A DNA stretch of 64,000 bases, taken from contig NZ_QQXL01000003.1 of assembly GCF_003640665.1 (NCBI RefSeq), positions 1 through 64,000 of the forward strand, in the 5' to 3' direction. Shown here one piece after another: positions 16,699-25,333 of the stretch (its first letter is position 1; every line of letters begins with the position of its first letter). The position numbers were made by a program, and so were the translations under genes. The notes beneath the pieces were generated by a model. That model had not been told where the DNA came from and ran no database searches. It worked only from the letters and a program-made list of their open reading frames with translations. This stretch comes from Galactobacter caseinivorans. Its GTDB lineage: Bacteria; Actinomycetota; Actinomycetes; Actinomycetales; Micrococcaceae.

Positions 16699-17811
16699 AT
16701 GAACGATCCGTTGCTTGCGCGCTTCCATGCCGTCATTCCGGCCGGGGGCACTGGCACCCGTCTGTGGCCGCTCTCCCGCGCCGCCGCCCCCAAGTTTCTG
16801 CATGACCTCACCGGGTCCGGCAGCACACTGATCCGCGCCACCTATGACCGTCTCAGCCCGTTGGCTGGGGAACGCGTCATGGTGGTCACCGGCCAGGCCC
16901 ACGGGCCAGCGGTGCGCTCCCAGCTCCCAGAGATCTCTGACCTTGACCTGGTGTTGGAGGCGGAGCCCAAGGATTCGGCCGCCGCCATCGGCCTGGCCGC
17001 CGCCATTCTGTTCCGCCGCGACCCGGACACGATCATGGGCTCCTTCGCCGCTGACCAGGTCATTGGTCCCGTGGAGGTGTTCCAGGAGGCAGTGGTAGAG
17101 GCGGTGCACGCCGCAGCGGCCGGCCGCATCGTCACCATCGGCATTCACCCCACGTACCCCTCCACGGGCTTTGGCTACATCCGCTGCGGCGCGGACCTGG
17201 GCGTGGATGGCGCGCCGCACGCGATGCATGTGATCGAGTTTGTTGAGAAGCCGGACGAGCAGGTCGCCAAGGACTACGTCGAATCAGGGGAGTACCTCTG
17301 GAACGCCGGCATGTTTGTGGCCCCGGTTTCCCTGATGCTGCAGCATCTGCGCGCCAACGAGCCGGAGCTTGCCGCCGGGGTGGAGCGCATCGCCGCCGCC
17401 TGGGACACCCCGGAGCGGGACGCTGTGGCGGCCGAGGTGTGGCCGTCGCTGCCCAAGATCGCCATCGACTATGCGGTGGCGGAGCCCGCGGCCGCGGCCG
17501 GGGATGTGGCCGTGATCCCGGGCCACTTCACCTGGGATGACGTGGGAGACTTTGCGGCCCTTGGCCGCCTGAACCCCGCCGCGGATGCCTCTGGCATGAC
17601 CGTGATTGGCGACTCGGCCCGCGTCTACGTGGACGGGGCCAGCGGCATCGTGGTCTCCGATACGCGCCGCGTCATTGCCCTGATCGGCATCGAGGACGTG
17701 GTGATCGTTGACACCCCGGACGCCCTCCTCGTCACCACCAAGGACCATGCGCAGCAGGTCAAGGGTGCCGTGGAGGCGCTCAAGGCCCACGGCGAGACGG
17801 ACGTCCTTTAA
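16699..17811 (+). CDS. manC: Mannose-1-phosphate guanylyltransferase
   Basis: A 370-residue nucleotidyltransferase that makes GDP-mannose from mannose-1-phosphate and GTP, feeding mannosylated lipids, glycans and glycoproteins. The N-terminal PAGGTGTRLWPLSR (residues 15-28) is the pyrophosphorylase signature, with Lys in PKFL. FVEKPDEQ is the second conserved site. A left-handed beta-helix-like C-terminus follows. It lacks the C-terminal phosphomannose isomerase domain found in bifunctional ManC/AlgA enzymes. Confidence 0.94.
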   Translation: MNDPLLARFHAVIPAGGTGTRLWPLSRAAAPKFLHDLTGSGSTLIRATYDRLSPLAGERVMVVTGQAHGPAVRSQLPEISDLDLVLEAEPKDSAAAIGLAAAILFRRDPDTIMGSFAADQVIGPVEVFQEAVVEAVHAAAAGRIVTIGIHPTYPSTGFGYIRCGADLGVDGAPHAMHVIEFVEKPDEQVAKDYVESGEYLWNAGMFVAPVSLMLQHLRANEPELAAGVERIAAAWDTPERDAVAAEVWPSLPKIAIDYAVAEPAAAAGDVAVIPGHFTWDDVGDFAALGRLNPAADASGMTVIGDSARVYVDGASGIVVSDTRRVIALIGIEDVVIVDTPDALLVTTKDHAQQVKGAVEALKAHGETDVL

Positions 17812-17909
17812 CGTCCGCTCGGCATGGAGCCGCCGGGCCGTTGCGTCGCCCAGATGTGAGGGCGCGCAACGTAACGAGACGAATGGCCTGAATCACACGC
17901 CGTCGTGCC

Positions 17910-17915
17910 TAAAAT
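17910..17915 (+). promoter_or_regulatory. Candidate -10 box for the M20 amidohydrolase
   Basis: TAAAAT in GC-rich DNA, ~65 bases before GTG 17980. It lies inside the longest open frame (start 17905), which argues for the downstream start. Confidence 0.4.
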
Positions 17916-17979
17916 GGCGCACAGCGCGGGAAATGGCGCTCGTTGTCTCATCTTTGTCGACCGGAAGAACAGCACAGCC

Positions 17980-19185
17980 GTGAGTGAATCCGTTGTCCAG
18001 CAGCCCCAGAAGACCCCGCCGATCGCGCCGTATCTAGCCGCCCACCGGGACCGCCTGATCGCCTTCCGTCGCGACGTGCACGCGCACCCGGAGCTGTCCT
18101 TCCAGGAGGAGCGCACCACGGGGCGCATCGTGGAGGCGCTCACCGAGGCTGGGCTGCAGCCGGTGAGGCTGCGCGGCACCGGCGCCTACGTGGAGATTGG
18201 CGAGGGCGAGCTGGTCATGGGACTGCGCGCGGACATTGACGCGCTGCCGCTCGCGGAGCGCACTGGCTTGGATTTTGCCTCACTCAACGCGGGCGTCTGC
18301 CACGCCTGCGGTCACGACATCCACACCACGGTCATGCTGGGCGTGGCGCTGGTGTTGAAGGACCTGCACGACGCCGGACGGTTGCGTGGGCGCGCCCGCG
18401 TCATCTTCCAGCCGGCGGAGGAACGCATGCCTGGCGGCGCCAAGGCGGTCATTGAGCAGGGCGTGCTAGACGGCGTGCCGAGCGTGCTTGCGCTGCACTG
18501 CGAGCCACGCATCGACGTGGGGCACATCGGCACCCGCATTGGCGCCATCACCTCTGCCTCAGACACGGTGCGCATCAAGTTGGTTGGCCGTGGCGGGCAC
18601 ACCTCGCGCCCGCACCTCACCGAGGACCTGGTCTTTGCGCTGAGCCAGATCGCGATCGGTGTGCCCGCGGTGCTCTCGCGGCGCATCGACGTGCGCTCCG
18701 CCGTGTCAGTGGTGTGGGGCCAGATCAACGCGGGCAACGCCCCCAACGCCATTCCATCCGTGGGCACCCTCTCCGGAACCATGCGCTGCCTGGACGGGCA
18801 GGCGTGGGAGGGTGCAGGGGAATTGCTGGACGAGGTGGTGGCGCAGGTGGCCGCGCCGTACAACGTTGAGGTGGAGCTGGAGCACATCCGCGGCGTGCCT
18901 CCCGTGGTGAACGCGCCGGCAGAGACGGCGCTGATTGAGGACGCCGCGCGGCAGGAGATTGGCGCGGACGCCATCGAGCTCACACCCCAGTCCATGGGCG
19001 GCGAGGACTTTGCGTGGATGACCCAGATGCGCCCCGGTGCCATGTTCCGACTGGGTACGCGCACCCCGGGCGGCGAGATTTATGATCTGCATCAGGGAAA
19101 TTACCGGCCGGACGAGCGCGCCATCGACACCGGAGTGCGGGTGATGGCGGCGGCTGTGTTGCGCGCCATGGACCAGCGTGGCTGA
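17980..19185 (+). CDS. M20 family amidohydrolase
   Basis: A 401-residue metal-dependent amidohydrolase of the HipO/aminoacylase (M20D) type, hydrolysing N-acyl amino acids or similar amides. Metal ligands are intact: CHACGHDIHTT near residue 108, QPAEERMPGG with the catalytic Glu pair, ALHCEPRIDVGH, GHTSRPH in the dimerisation domain, and SMGGEDFAW near the C-terminus. The start at 17980 is inferred from the upstream -10 box. It precedes the nucleoside transporter operon but is separated by 156 bases. It contrasts with the degenerate M20-fold protein at 57992-59842. Confidence 0.9.
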   Translation: MSESVVQQPQKTPPIAPYLAAHRDRLIAFRRDVHAHPELSFQEERTTGRIVEALTEAGLQPVRLRGTGAYVEIGEGELVMGLRADIDALPLAERTGLDFASLNAGVCHACGHDIHTTVMLGVALVLKDLHDAGRLRGRARVIFQPAEERMPGGAKAVIEQGVLDGVPSVLALHCEPRIDVGHIGTRIGAITSASDTVRIKLVGRGGHTSRPHLTEDLVFALSQIAIGVPAVLSRRIDVRSAVSVVWGQINAGNAPNAIPSVGTLSGTMRCLDGQAWEGAGELLDEVVAQVAAPYNVEVELEHIRGVPPVVNAPAETALIEDAARQEIGADAIELTPQSMGGEDFAWMTQMRPGAMFRLGTRTPGGEIYDLHQGNYRPDERAIDTGVRVMAAAVLRAMDQRG

Positions 19186-19341
19186 CCTCACAGCGGGCCT
19201 GCGGACGGCGTCAGCATTGAAAGGTGTGCAGACTCACTCTGCCCCCGGGGTATTCTGATCGTTGCACGCGCGATGGGGCCCGGAAGGTCACTTGTGCACC
19301 ATGAGGTGTTCGCGCGGTCATCACCCCCGCAGGAGGACCTC

Positions 19342-20430
19342 TTGAAGACCATGAAGAACAGCCGTCGCGTCATGGCGGCCGCCGCAGTCCTGGGCGCCGG
19401 CGCGCTTGCCCTCGCCTCGTGTGGCGCAGCACCGGAAGAATCCGGCAAGTCCGGCGACGCAGCCGCCAAGGATTTCCTGGGCTGCATCGTTTCCGACTCG
19501 GGCGGCTTTGATGACCAGTCCTTTAACCAGTCCTCTTACGAGGGCCTGAAGAAGGCCGAGCATGACTTCGGCATCAAGGTGAAGCAGGCCGAGTCCAAGG
19601 CCAACTCAGACTTCTCCACCAACCTCAACGGCATGGTCAGCGCCAAGTGCGACCTGACCTTCTCCGTGGGCTTCCTGCTGGCAGACGCCACCAAGGCCGC
19701 CGCCACTGCGAACCCGGACGTGAACTTCGCGATTGTGGATGATTCCTCCATCACGCTGCCCAACGTCAAGTCCTTGACCTATGACACGTCGCAGGCGGCC
19801 TACCTGGCCGGCTACGTGGCAGCGGCCCAGTCCAAGACCGGCACCGTCGCCACCTTTGGCGGCATGAAGATCCCCACCGTGACCATCTTCATGGAGGGCT
19901 TTGCCGAGGGCGTGGCCAAGTACAACACGGACAAGGGCAAGACCGTCAAGCTGCTGGGCTGGGATTCCGCCAAGCAGGACGGCACCTTCACCGGTGACTT
20001 CGAGAAGCAGGATAAGGGCAAGACCGTGACCCAGAACTTCCTGGATCAGGGTGCCGACGTTGTCATGCCCGTCGCCGGCCCGGTGGGCAAGGGCGCGGCC
20101 GCCGCGGTCAAGGAGACCAAGGCCGGGGGCAAGGACGTTGCCCTGGTGTGGGTTGACTCCGACGGCTACGAGTCCGCCTCGCAGTACAAGGACCTGATGC
20201 TGACCTCCGTGGTCAAGGCCATGGGTACGTCCGTTGAGGACGTCACCAAGGAGGCCAAGGACGGCAAGTTTGATGGCAAGGCCTACGTGGGCACGCTCGC
20301 CAACGGCGGCGTCTCCATTGCCCCCTTCCACGACTTTGACTCCAAGGTCTCCGCAGAGACCAAGTCTGAGGTGGATGCGCTGAAGCAGCAGATCATCGAC
20401 GGCAAGATCAAGGTCGAAGCAAAGAAGTAA
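19342..20430 (+). CDS. BMP-family nucleoside-binding lipoprotein
   Basis: A 362-residue substrate-binding lipoprotein of the Bmp/Med family (BmpA, PnrA). TTG 19342 is favoured as start because AGGAGG (19331-19336) is 5 bases upstream. ATG 19351 is the alternative. The lipobox LASC puts the acylated Cys near residue 25. SDSGGFDDQSFNQSSYEGL is the family start of the mature domain, and later NFAIVDDS and LVWVDSDGYES line the ligand pocket. It feeds the ATPase and permeases encoded downstream for ribo/deoxyribonucleoside uptake. Confidence 0.93.
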   Translation: MKTMKNSRRVMAAAAVLGAGALALASCGAAPEESGKSGDAAAKDFLGCIVSDSGGFDDQSFNQSSYEGLKKAEHDFGIKVKQAESKANSDFSTNLNGMVSAKCDLTFSVGFLLADATKAAATANPDVNFAIVDDSSITLPNVKSLTYDTSQAAYLAGYVAAAQSKTGTVATFGGMKIPTVTIFMEGFAEGVAKYNTDKGKTVKLLGWDSAKQDGTFTGDFEKQDKGKTVTQNFLDQGADVVMPVAGPVGKGAAAAVKETKAGGKDVALVWVDSDGYESASQYKDLMLTSVVKAMGTSVEDVTKEAKDGKFDGKAYVGTLANGGVSIAPFHDFDSKVSAETKSEVDALKQQIIDGKIKVEAKK

Positions 20431-20440
20431 TCCTTCGCGA

Positions 20441-20479
20441 GGCGGGCCGCTCATTCCCCTGTGGTGTGAGCGGCCCGCC
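20441..20479 (+). terminator. Intra-operon hairpin after the binding-protein gene
   Basis: A perfect 13-bp stem (20441-20453 with 20467-20479) with a 13-base loop and no T-tract. Such hairpins commonly stabilise the mRNA of the binding protein or attenuate transcription into the transporter genes, giving excess lipoprotein. Confidence 0.7.
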
Positions 20480-20529
20480 CCGTTCCGGCGGCGCTCACGC
20501 GGCGCACAACCCTCCGACACGGGAGCGAC

Positions 20530-22104
20530 GTGAAGCTCGAACTCGATCACATCTCCAAGGCCTTTGGCGACTTCTACGCCAACCAGGACATCTCCATCAC
20601 CGTGGAACCCGGCCAGATCCATTCGCTCCTTGGCGAAAACGGCGCGGGCAAGTCCACGCTCATGAATGTGCTCTACGGCCTGTACCAGCCCACCTCAGGT
20701 CGCATCCTGGTGGATGGCACCCCCCAGACTTTTACCGGCCCCGGTGATGCCATGGCCGCCGGAATCGGCATGGTGCACCAGCACTTCATGCTGGTGCCGG
20801 TCTTTACCGTCGCTGAGAATGTGGCACTGGGCGCCGAGACCACCCGCGGTGGCGTGCTGGATCTGAAGGAGACCCGCCGCAAGATCCGCGAGATCTCTTC
20901 CCGCTACGGCTTTGACGTGGACCCGGACGCAATCGTGGAGGATCTGCCGGTCGGCGTGCAGCAGCGCGTGGAGATCATCAAGGCCCTGGTGCGCAACGCC
21001 AAGGTGCTGATCCTGGACGAGCCCACAGCGGTGCTCACCCCGCAGGAAACGGATGAGCTGCTAGAGATCATGCGCCAGCTGGCCGCCAGCGGCACCTCAG
21101 TGGTCTTCATCTCTCACAAGCTGCGCGAGGTCAAGGCGGTCGCGGACGTGATCACCGTGATTCGCCGCGGCCGTGTGGTCGGTGAGGCGGATCCCAAGGC
21201 GGACCCCACCGAGTTGGCCGCCCTGATGGTGGGCCGCGAGGTGCACCTCAACGTCAACAAGACCCCGGCGGAGCCGGGCGAGACGGTGCTCAAGGTCCAG
21301 GACCTGGCCGTCACTGCCGCCAACGGGCAGCGCCTGGTGGACGGCATCTCCCTGGAGATTTCCGGGGGAGAGATCCTGGCGATCGCCGGTGTGCAGGGCA
21401 ACGGTCAGACGGAGCTTTCCGAGGCCATCATGGGCCTGACGGAGGGCCGCGTCACGGGTTCCATCACGTTGGACGGCAAGGAATTGGTGGGGATGGGTAC
21501 CCACCAGGTGTTGCGCGCCGGCGTGGGCTTTGTGCCAGAGGATCGCAACGTTGACGGCCTGGTCGGCGCGTTCTCGGTGCAAGAGAACCTGGTGCTTGAC
21601 CTCTTCGATACTGAGCAGTTCTCCAAGGCAGGTTCGTTGAACCTGAAGGCGATGGGCGCCAACTCCGCCCACCGCATCGACGAGTTTGATATCCGCACGC
21701 CCAACGCCCAGGCCGCGGCGTCCACGCTGTCCGGTGGCAATCAGCAGAAGGTGGTCATGGCGCGCGAGCTCTCGCGCCCCTTGCGCCTCTTTGTTGCCTC
21801 CCAGCCCACCCGCGGCGTGGACGTGGGTTCCATCGAGTTCCTGCACGGGCGCATTGTTGAGGAGCGGGATCGCGGCACCGCCGTCATGATCGTCTCCACC
21901 GAGTTGGATGAGGTCATCCAGCTCGCCGACCGCATCGCCGTCCTGTATCAGGGCCGCGTGGTGGGCATTGTTCCCGCAGACACATCTCGGGATGTGCTTG
22001 GCCTGATGATGGCAGGCATGACCCAGTCAGAGGCCGCGGTTGCGGCAGATGCGCATGGCCCCACTGAAACCACGGCCATCGTAGAAGAAGGAGGCGTCCT
22101 GTGA
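20530..22104 (+). CDS. Nucleoside ABC transporter ATPase (two-domain)
   Basis: A 524-residue ATPase with two nucleotide-binding domains, as in RbsA/NupA. Domain 1 has Walker A GENGAGKST (about residues 37-45), the unusual signature LPVGVQQRVEI, and Walker B LILDEPTAVL. Domain 2 has a degenerate Walker A (GVQGNGQTE), a good signature LSGGNQQKV and a weakened Walker B (LFVASQPTRGVD). This asymmetry is normal for BMP-type importers. Its stop overlaps the first permease by 4 bases (GTGA). Confidence 0.95.
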   Translation: MKLELDHISKAFGDFYANQDISITVEPGQIHSLLGENGAGKSTLMNVLYGLYQPTSGRILVDGTPQTFTGPGDAMAAGIGMVHQHFMLVPVFTVAENVALGAETTRGGVLDLKETRRKIREISSRYGFDVDPDAIVEDLPVGVQQRVEIIKALVRNAKVLILDEPTAVLTPQETDELLEIMRQLAASGTSVVFISHKLREVKAVADVITVIRRGRVVGEADPKADPTELAALMVGREVHLNVNKTPAEPGETVLKVQDLAVTAANGQRLVDGISLEISGGEILAIAGVQGNGQTELSEAIMGLTEGRVTGSITLDGKELVGMGTHQVLRAGVGFVPEDRNVDGLVGAFSVQENLVLDLFDTEQFSKAGSLNLKAMGANSAHRIDEFDIRTPNAQAAASTLSGGNQQKVVMARELSRPLRLFVASQPTRGVDVGSIEFLHGRIVEERDRGTAVMIVSTELDEVIQLADRIAVLYQGRVVGIVPADTSRDVLGLMMAGMTQSEAAVAADAHGPTETTAIVEEGGVL

Positions 22105-23513
22105 GCGCGCAGGATCAGATGATTCACCGCGAGAAGTCGCTGCTGCAGCGCATCGCCGGCGGTAGCTGGCTGGTGTCGGTGCTGGCGATTCTGGTCTCGT
22201 TGATTGTGGGCGGCATTCTTATCGCCGTCACCAACGAGGACTTCCAGGAGGCGGCCACCTACTTCTTTGCCCGCCCCGGCACCGCGCTGGGCGCCGGTTG
22301 GACGGCGGCGACGGAGGCGTACCTTGCGCTCTTCCAGGGCGCCATTGTCTCCCCGGACTCGGGCTTCTTGCCGCTGACGGAGACGCTGACCAACGCGACG
22401 CCGCTCATCATGGCCGGCCTGGGTGTTGCCCTGGCTTTCCGTGCGGGCATGTTCAACATTGGTGCGCAGGGCCAGATCACGGTCGGCGCCATCTTCGGTG
22501 CCTATGCCGGCTTCGCGTGGCACCTGCCCCTTGGCCTGCACCTGCTTGTCGTCATCCTCATGTCCGTGCTCGGTGGCGCACTGTGGGGCGGAATCGTGGG
22601 TTGGCTCAAGGCCACCACGGGCGCCCACGAGGTGATCCTGACGATCATGCTCAACTACGTGGCCATCAAGTTGCTTGACTGGATCCTGAACACCCCGGCG
22701 TTCCTGCGCCCCGGCGAGACCAACCCCATCTCCCCGATCGTGGACAAGTCCGCGGACTACCCGGTCATCATCCCCGGGACGCGCCTGCACCTTGGTTTCA
22801 TCGTCGCCATCTTGTTGGTGCTGCTGGTCTGGTGGATCCTGAACCGTTCCACGCTTGGCTTTACCCTGCGCGCGGTGGGAGAGAACCCGGCCGCGGCCGC
22901 TACGGCGGGCATGAGCGTCAAGCGCGCCACGTTCTTGGCCATGGCGATTGCCGGTGGCCTGGGCGGCTTTGCTGCGAGCGCGCAAATCTCCGGAACCGAG
23001 CACGTGCTGGCCAACGGCGCGGCGGGTTCCATTGGCTTTGACGCCATTACGGTGGCGCTGCTTGGCCGTTCCACCCCGTGGGGCACCTTCTTTGCCGGCC
23101 TGCTCTTTGGCGCCTTCCGCGCCGGGGCAACCAACATGCAGATCAGCACCGGCACGCCCATCGACATCGTGCTCGTGGTCCAGTCCCTCATCGTGCTCTT
23201 CATCGCGGCCCCGCCGCTGGTGCGCACCATGTTTGGTCTGAACCGCCTGGCCAAGGGTCCCAAGCCCAAGGCCCCCAAGCCCACCACCCACGTCGCTGAG
23301 GTGCCTGCGGCACCCGCAACGGTGGGCGCCCACGCAGCCAAGGGCGCCGGTACTGTGCCCGACGCCGCTGACGCACCGACCGCCGTCGACTCGCCTTCCG
23401 CGGTGGACGCCGGACCAAGCACCGCCAAGCATGCTGCCGATCCGGAACCGCCCACCCCACCGGGTGAAGCGGGCCCGACGGCGCCCGAGACCACCGAAGG
23501 AGGGTCCAAGTGA
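22101..23513 (+). CDS. Nucleoside ABC transporter permease 1, with long tail
   Basis: A 470-residue permease of the BPD_transp_2 family. About ten hydrophobic segments span residues 20-385, with the family motifs GLGVALAFRAGMFNIGAQGQ and LRAVGENPAAA. Residues ~390-470 are a Pro/Ala/Thr/Glu-rich tail without hydrophobic segments (KAPKPTTHVAEVPAAPAT and onward), longer than typical for the family and predicted cytoplasmic and disordered. The tail includes one copy of the dispersed 13-mer. It is coupled to both neighbours by 4-base overlaps. Confidence 0.93.
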   Translation: MSAQDQMIHREKSLLQRIAGGSWLVSVLAILVSLIVGGILIAVTNEDFQEAATYFFARPGTALGAGWTAATEAYLALFQGAIVSPDSGFLPLTETLTNATPLIMAGLGVALAFRAGMFNIGAQGQITVGAIFGAYAGFAWHLPLGLHLLVVILMSVLGGALWGGIVGWLKATTGAHEVILTIMLNYVAIKLLDWILNTPAFLRPGETNPISPIVDKSADYPVIIPGTRLHLGFIVAILLVLLVWWILNRSTLGFTLRAVGENPAAAATAGMSVKRATFLAMAIAGGLGGFAASAQISGTEHVLANGAAGSIGFDAITVALLGRSTPWGTFFAGLLFGAFRAGATNMQISTGTPIDIVLVVQSLIVLFIAAPPLVRTMFGLNRLAKGPKPKAPKPTTHVAEVPAAPATVGAHAAKGAGTVPDAADAPTAVDSPSAVDAGPSTAKHAADPEPPTPPGEAGPTAPETTEGGSK

Positions 23514-24796
23514 GCACCGCAGCCCTCAAGCCGGCACCTAGCGCCGCAGATGTGACGCGCCGCCCGTCCTGGAAGATCCCCCTTGTCCTGACCGCGCTGG
23601 CGATTGTCGCCTTCGTGTTCTTTGGCGCCCTCGGCAGCCACGACACCGCAACCTTTGGCCTGGCCAGCGGCGGCGACTTTGTGCAGTTGCCCGCCCTGGT
23701 GGTCTCTGGCATGGTGGCCGGGCTCGTGACCGGCTTCTTGCTGCTGGCGATCGCGGGCTGGTCGCTTGCCCTGGCCCGCACCGGGTCCACGCTGCCCACC
23801 TGGGCCATTGTGCTCTTTGGTGTGCTGTTCGTCTTTGGCTTCCTGGCCTGGGCGGTCTCCGGTGGAAGCACCCCGAACATCTCCCTCACGGGACTGCTCA
23901 AGGGCTCCCTGATCCTGTCCATTCCGCTGATCTTCGGCACGCTCTCCGGCGTGCTCGGTGAGCGCTCCGGCGTGGTCAACATCGCGATTGAGGGGCAGCT
24001 GCTTGGCGGCGCCTTCTCCGCCGCGCTGATTGGCACCATGACCGGCAACGCCTACCTTGGCCTGATCGCCGCGGCCGTGGCCGGCGCGCTGGTCTCCATG
24101 ATTCTGGCTGTGTTTGCCATCAAGTACCTGGTGAACCAGATCATTGTCGGTGTGGTGCTCAACGTGCTGGTCTCCGGCCTCACTGGCTTCCTCTTTGGGC
24201 AGGTCATGGTCGCGGACCCGGAGGCCTTCAATCAGCCCCCGCGCCTGGAGACGCTGCCCATCCCGCTGCTGGAGTCCATCCCGGTCATCGGACCCATCTT
24301 CTTCCAGCAGTCCATCATCGGCTATCTGCTCTACGTGGTGGTCTTCGCCGTGTGGTTCGCGCTGAAGAACACCCGCTGGGGCCTGCGCACTCGCGCGGTG
24401 GGAGAGCACCCCAAGGCCGCGGACACCCTCGGCGTGAAGGTCAACGCCCTGCGTTTCTGGAACGTCACGCTTGGCGGCGCCATCGCCGGCATCGGCGGCG
24501 CGTTCTTCACGCTCGTGTCGGTGGAAATGTTCACCAAGGATATGTCCGGCGGGCGTGGCTTCATTGCCCTCGCGGCACTGATCCTTGGACGGTGGAACCC
24601 CATCGGAGCCGCCCTGGCCGCCTTGCTGTTCGGCTTCGCGGACAACCTGGCCTCGGTCCTCTCCATCGTCGGCACCCCCGTGCCGAGCCAGTTCCTGGAG
24701 ATGCTGCCGTACATCGTCACCATCCTCGCCGTGGCCGGGCTTGTCGGGAGATCCCGCGGGCCAGCTGCCAGCGGTGAACCCTACGTCAAGGAGTAG
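23510..24796 (+). CDS. Nucleoside ABC transporter permease 2
   Basis: A 428-residue partner permease. It overlaps permease 1 by 4 bases (GTGA) and contains ~11 hydrophobic segments. The motif LSGVLGERSGVVNIAIEGQL corresponds to the family signature, and TRAVGEHPKAADTLGV is the EAA-like coupling loop. With permease 1 it forms the channel for nucleosides delivered by the BMP lipoprotein. Cytidine deaminase begins 4 bases after its stop. Confidence 0.94.
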   Translation: MSTAALKPAPSAADVTRRPSWKIPLVLTALAIVAFVFFGALGSHDTATFGLASGGDFVQLPALVVSGMVAGLVTGFLLLAIAGWSLALARTGSTLPTWAIVLFGVLFVFGFLAWAVSGGSTPNISLTGLLKGSLILSIPLIFGTLSGVLGERSGVVNIAIEGQLLGGAFSAALIGTMTGNAYLGLIAAAVAGALVSMILAVFAIKYLVNQIIVGVVLNVLVSGLTGFLFGQVMVADPEAFNQPPRLETLPIPLLESIPVIGPIFFQQSIIGYLLYVVVFAVWFALKNTRWGLRTRAVGEHPKAADTLGVKVNALRFWNVTLGGAIAGIGGAFFTLVSVEMFTKDMSGGRGFIALAALILGRWNPIGAALAALLFGFADNLASVLSIVGTPVPSQFLEMLPYIVTILAVAGLVGRSRGPAASGEPYVKE

Positions 24797-24800
24797 CACT

Positions 24801-25193
24801 ATGAGCGGGACGATCAACTGGGAGGCACTCCTCGCGGCAGCGACGGAAGCCACCACCCACGCCTACGTCCCTTACTCGCACTACCGCGTCGGCGCGGCCG
24901 CCCTCACCGAGGACGGCCGCGTCGTCGTCGGTTGCAACGTGGAGAACGCCGGTTACGGCGTCACGTTGTGTGCGGAGTGCGGGTTGGTGGGCCAGCTGGC
25001 CATGACCGGGGGCGGCAAGCTACGCGCCTTCACGTGCGTGAATGCGGACGGCCAGGTCATCATGCCCTGCGGGCGCTGCCGGCAGTTGCTCAGCGAGCAT
25101 GCCGGCCCGGATTTTGAGGCACTGGGCGTGCACGGCGTGGTGAGCATGGAACAACTGCTGCCGGACGCGTTTGGCCCGGCGGACATCGCCTAG
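24801..25193 (+). CDS. cdd: Cytidine deaminase
   Basis: A 130-residue homotetrameric-type cytidine deaminase that turns cytidine and deoxycytidine into uridine and deoxyuridine. Zinc and catalytic residues: TLCAEC (Cys57, Glu59) and PCGRC (Cys90, Cys93). The substrate motif VGCNVENAGYG lies at residues 43-53. The start at 24801 is chosen because the open frame upstream belongs to the permease. Its place directly behind the importer shows the operon both takes up and degrades nucleosides. Confidence 0.96.
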   Translation: MSGTINWEALLAAATEATTHAYVPYSHYRVGAAALTEDGRVVVGCNVENAGYGVTLCAECGLVGQLAMTGGGKLRAFTCVNADGQVIMPCGRCRQLLSEHAGPDFEALGVHGVVSMEQLLPDAFGPADIA

Positions 25194-25333
25194 CCAACCG
25201 GATATCGCAGAGCCCGGCGGGCATCGACTCACCAGCCGCAGTGCCCGCCACACTTTTTGAACCCCCCAAGGGGAGCCACCAGCTCCCGCCCGGGCCGCGG
25301 CCCGGGGAAACGGTCCAACACCAGGAGGACACC

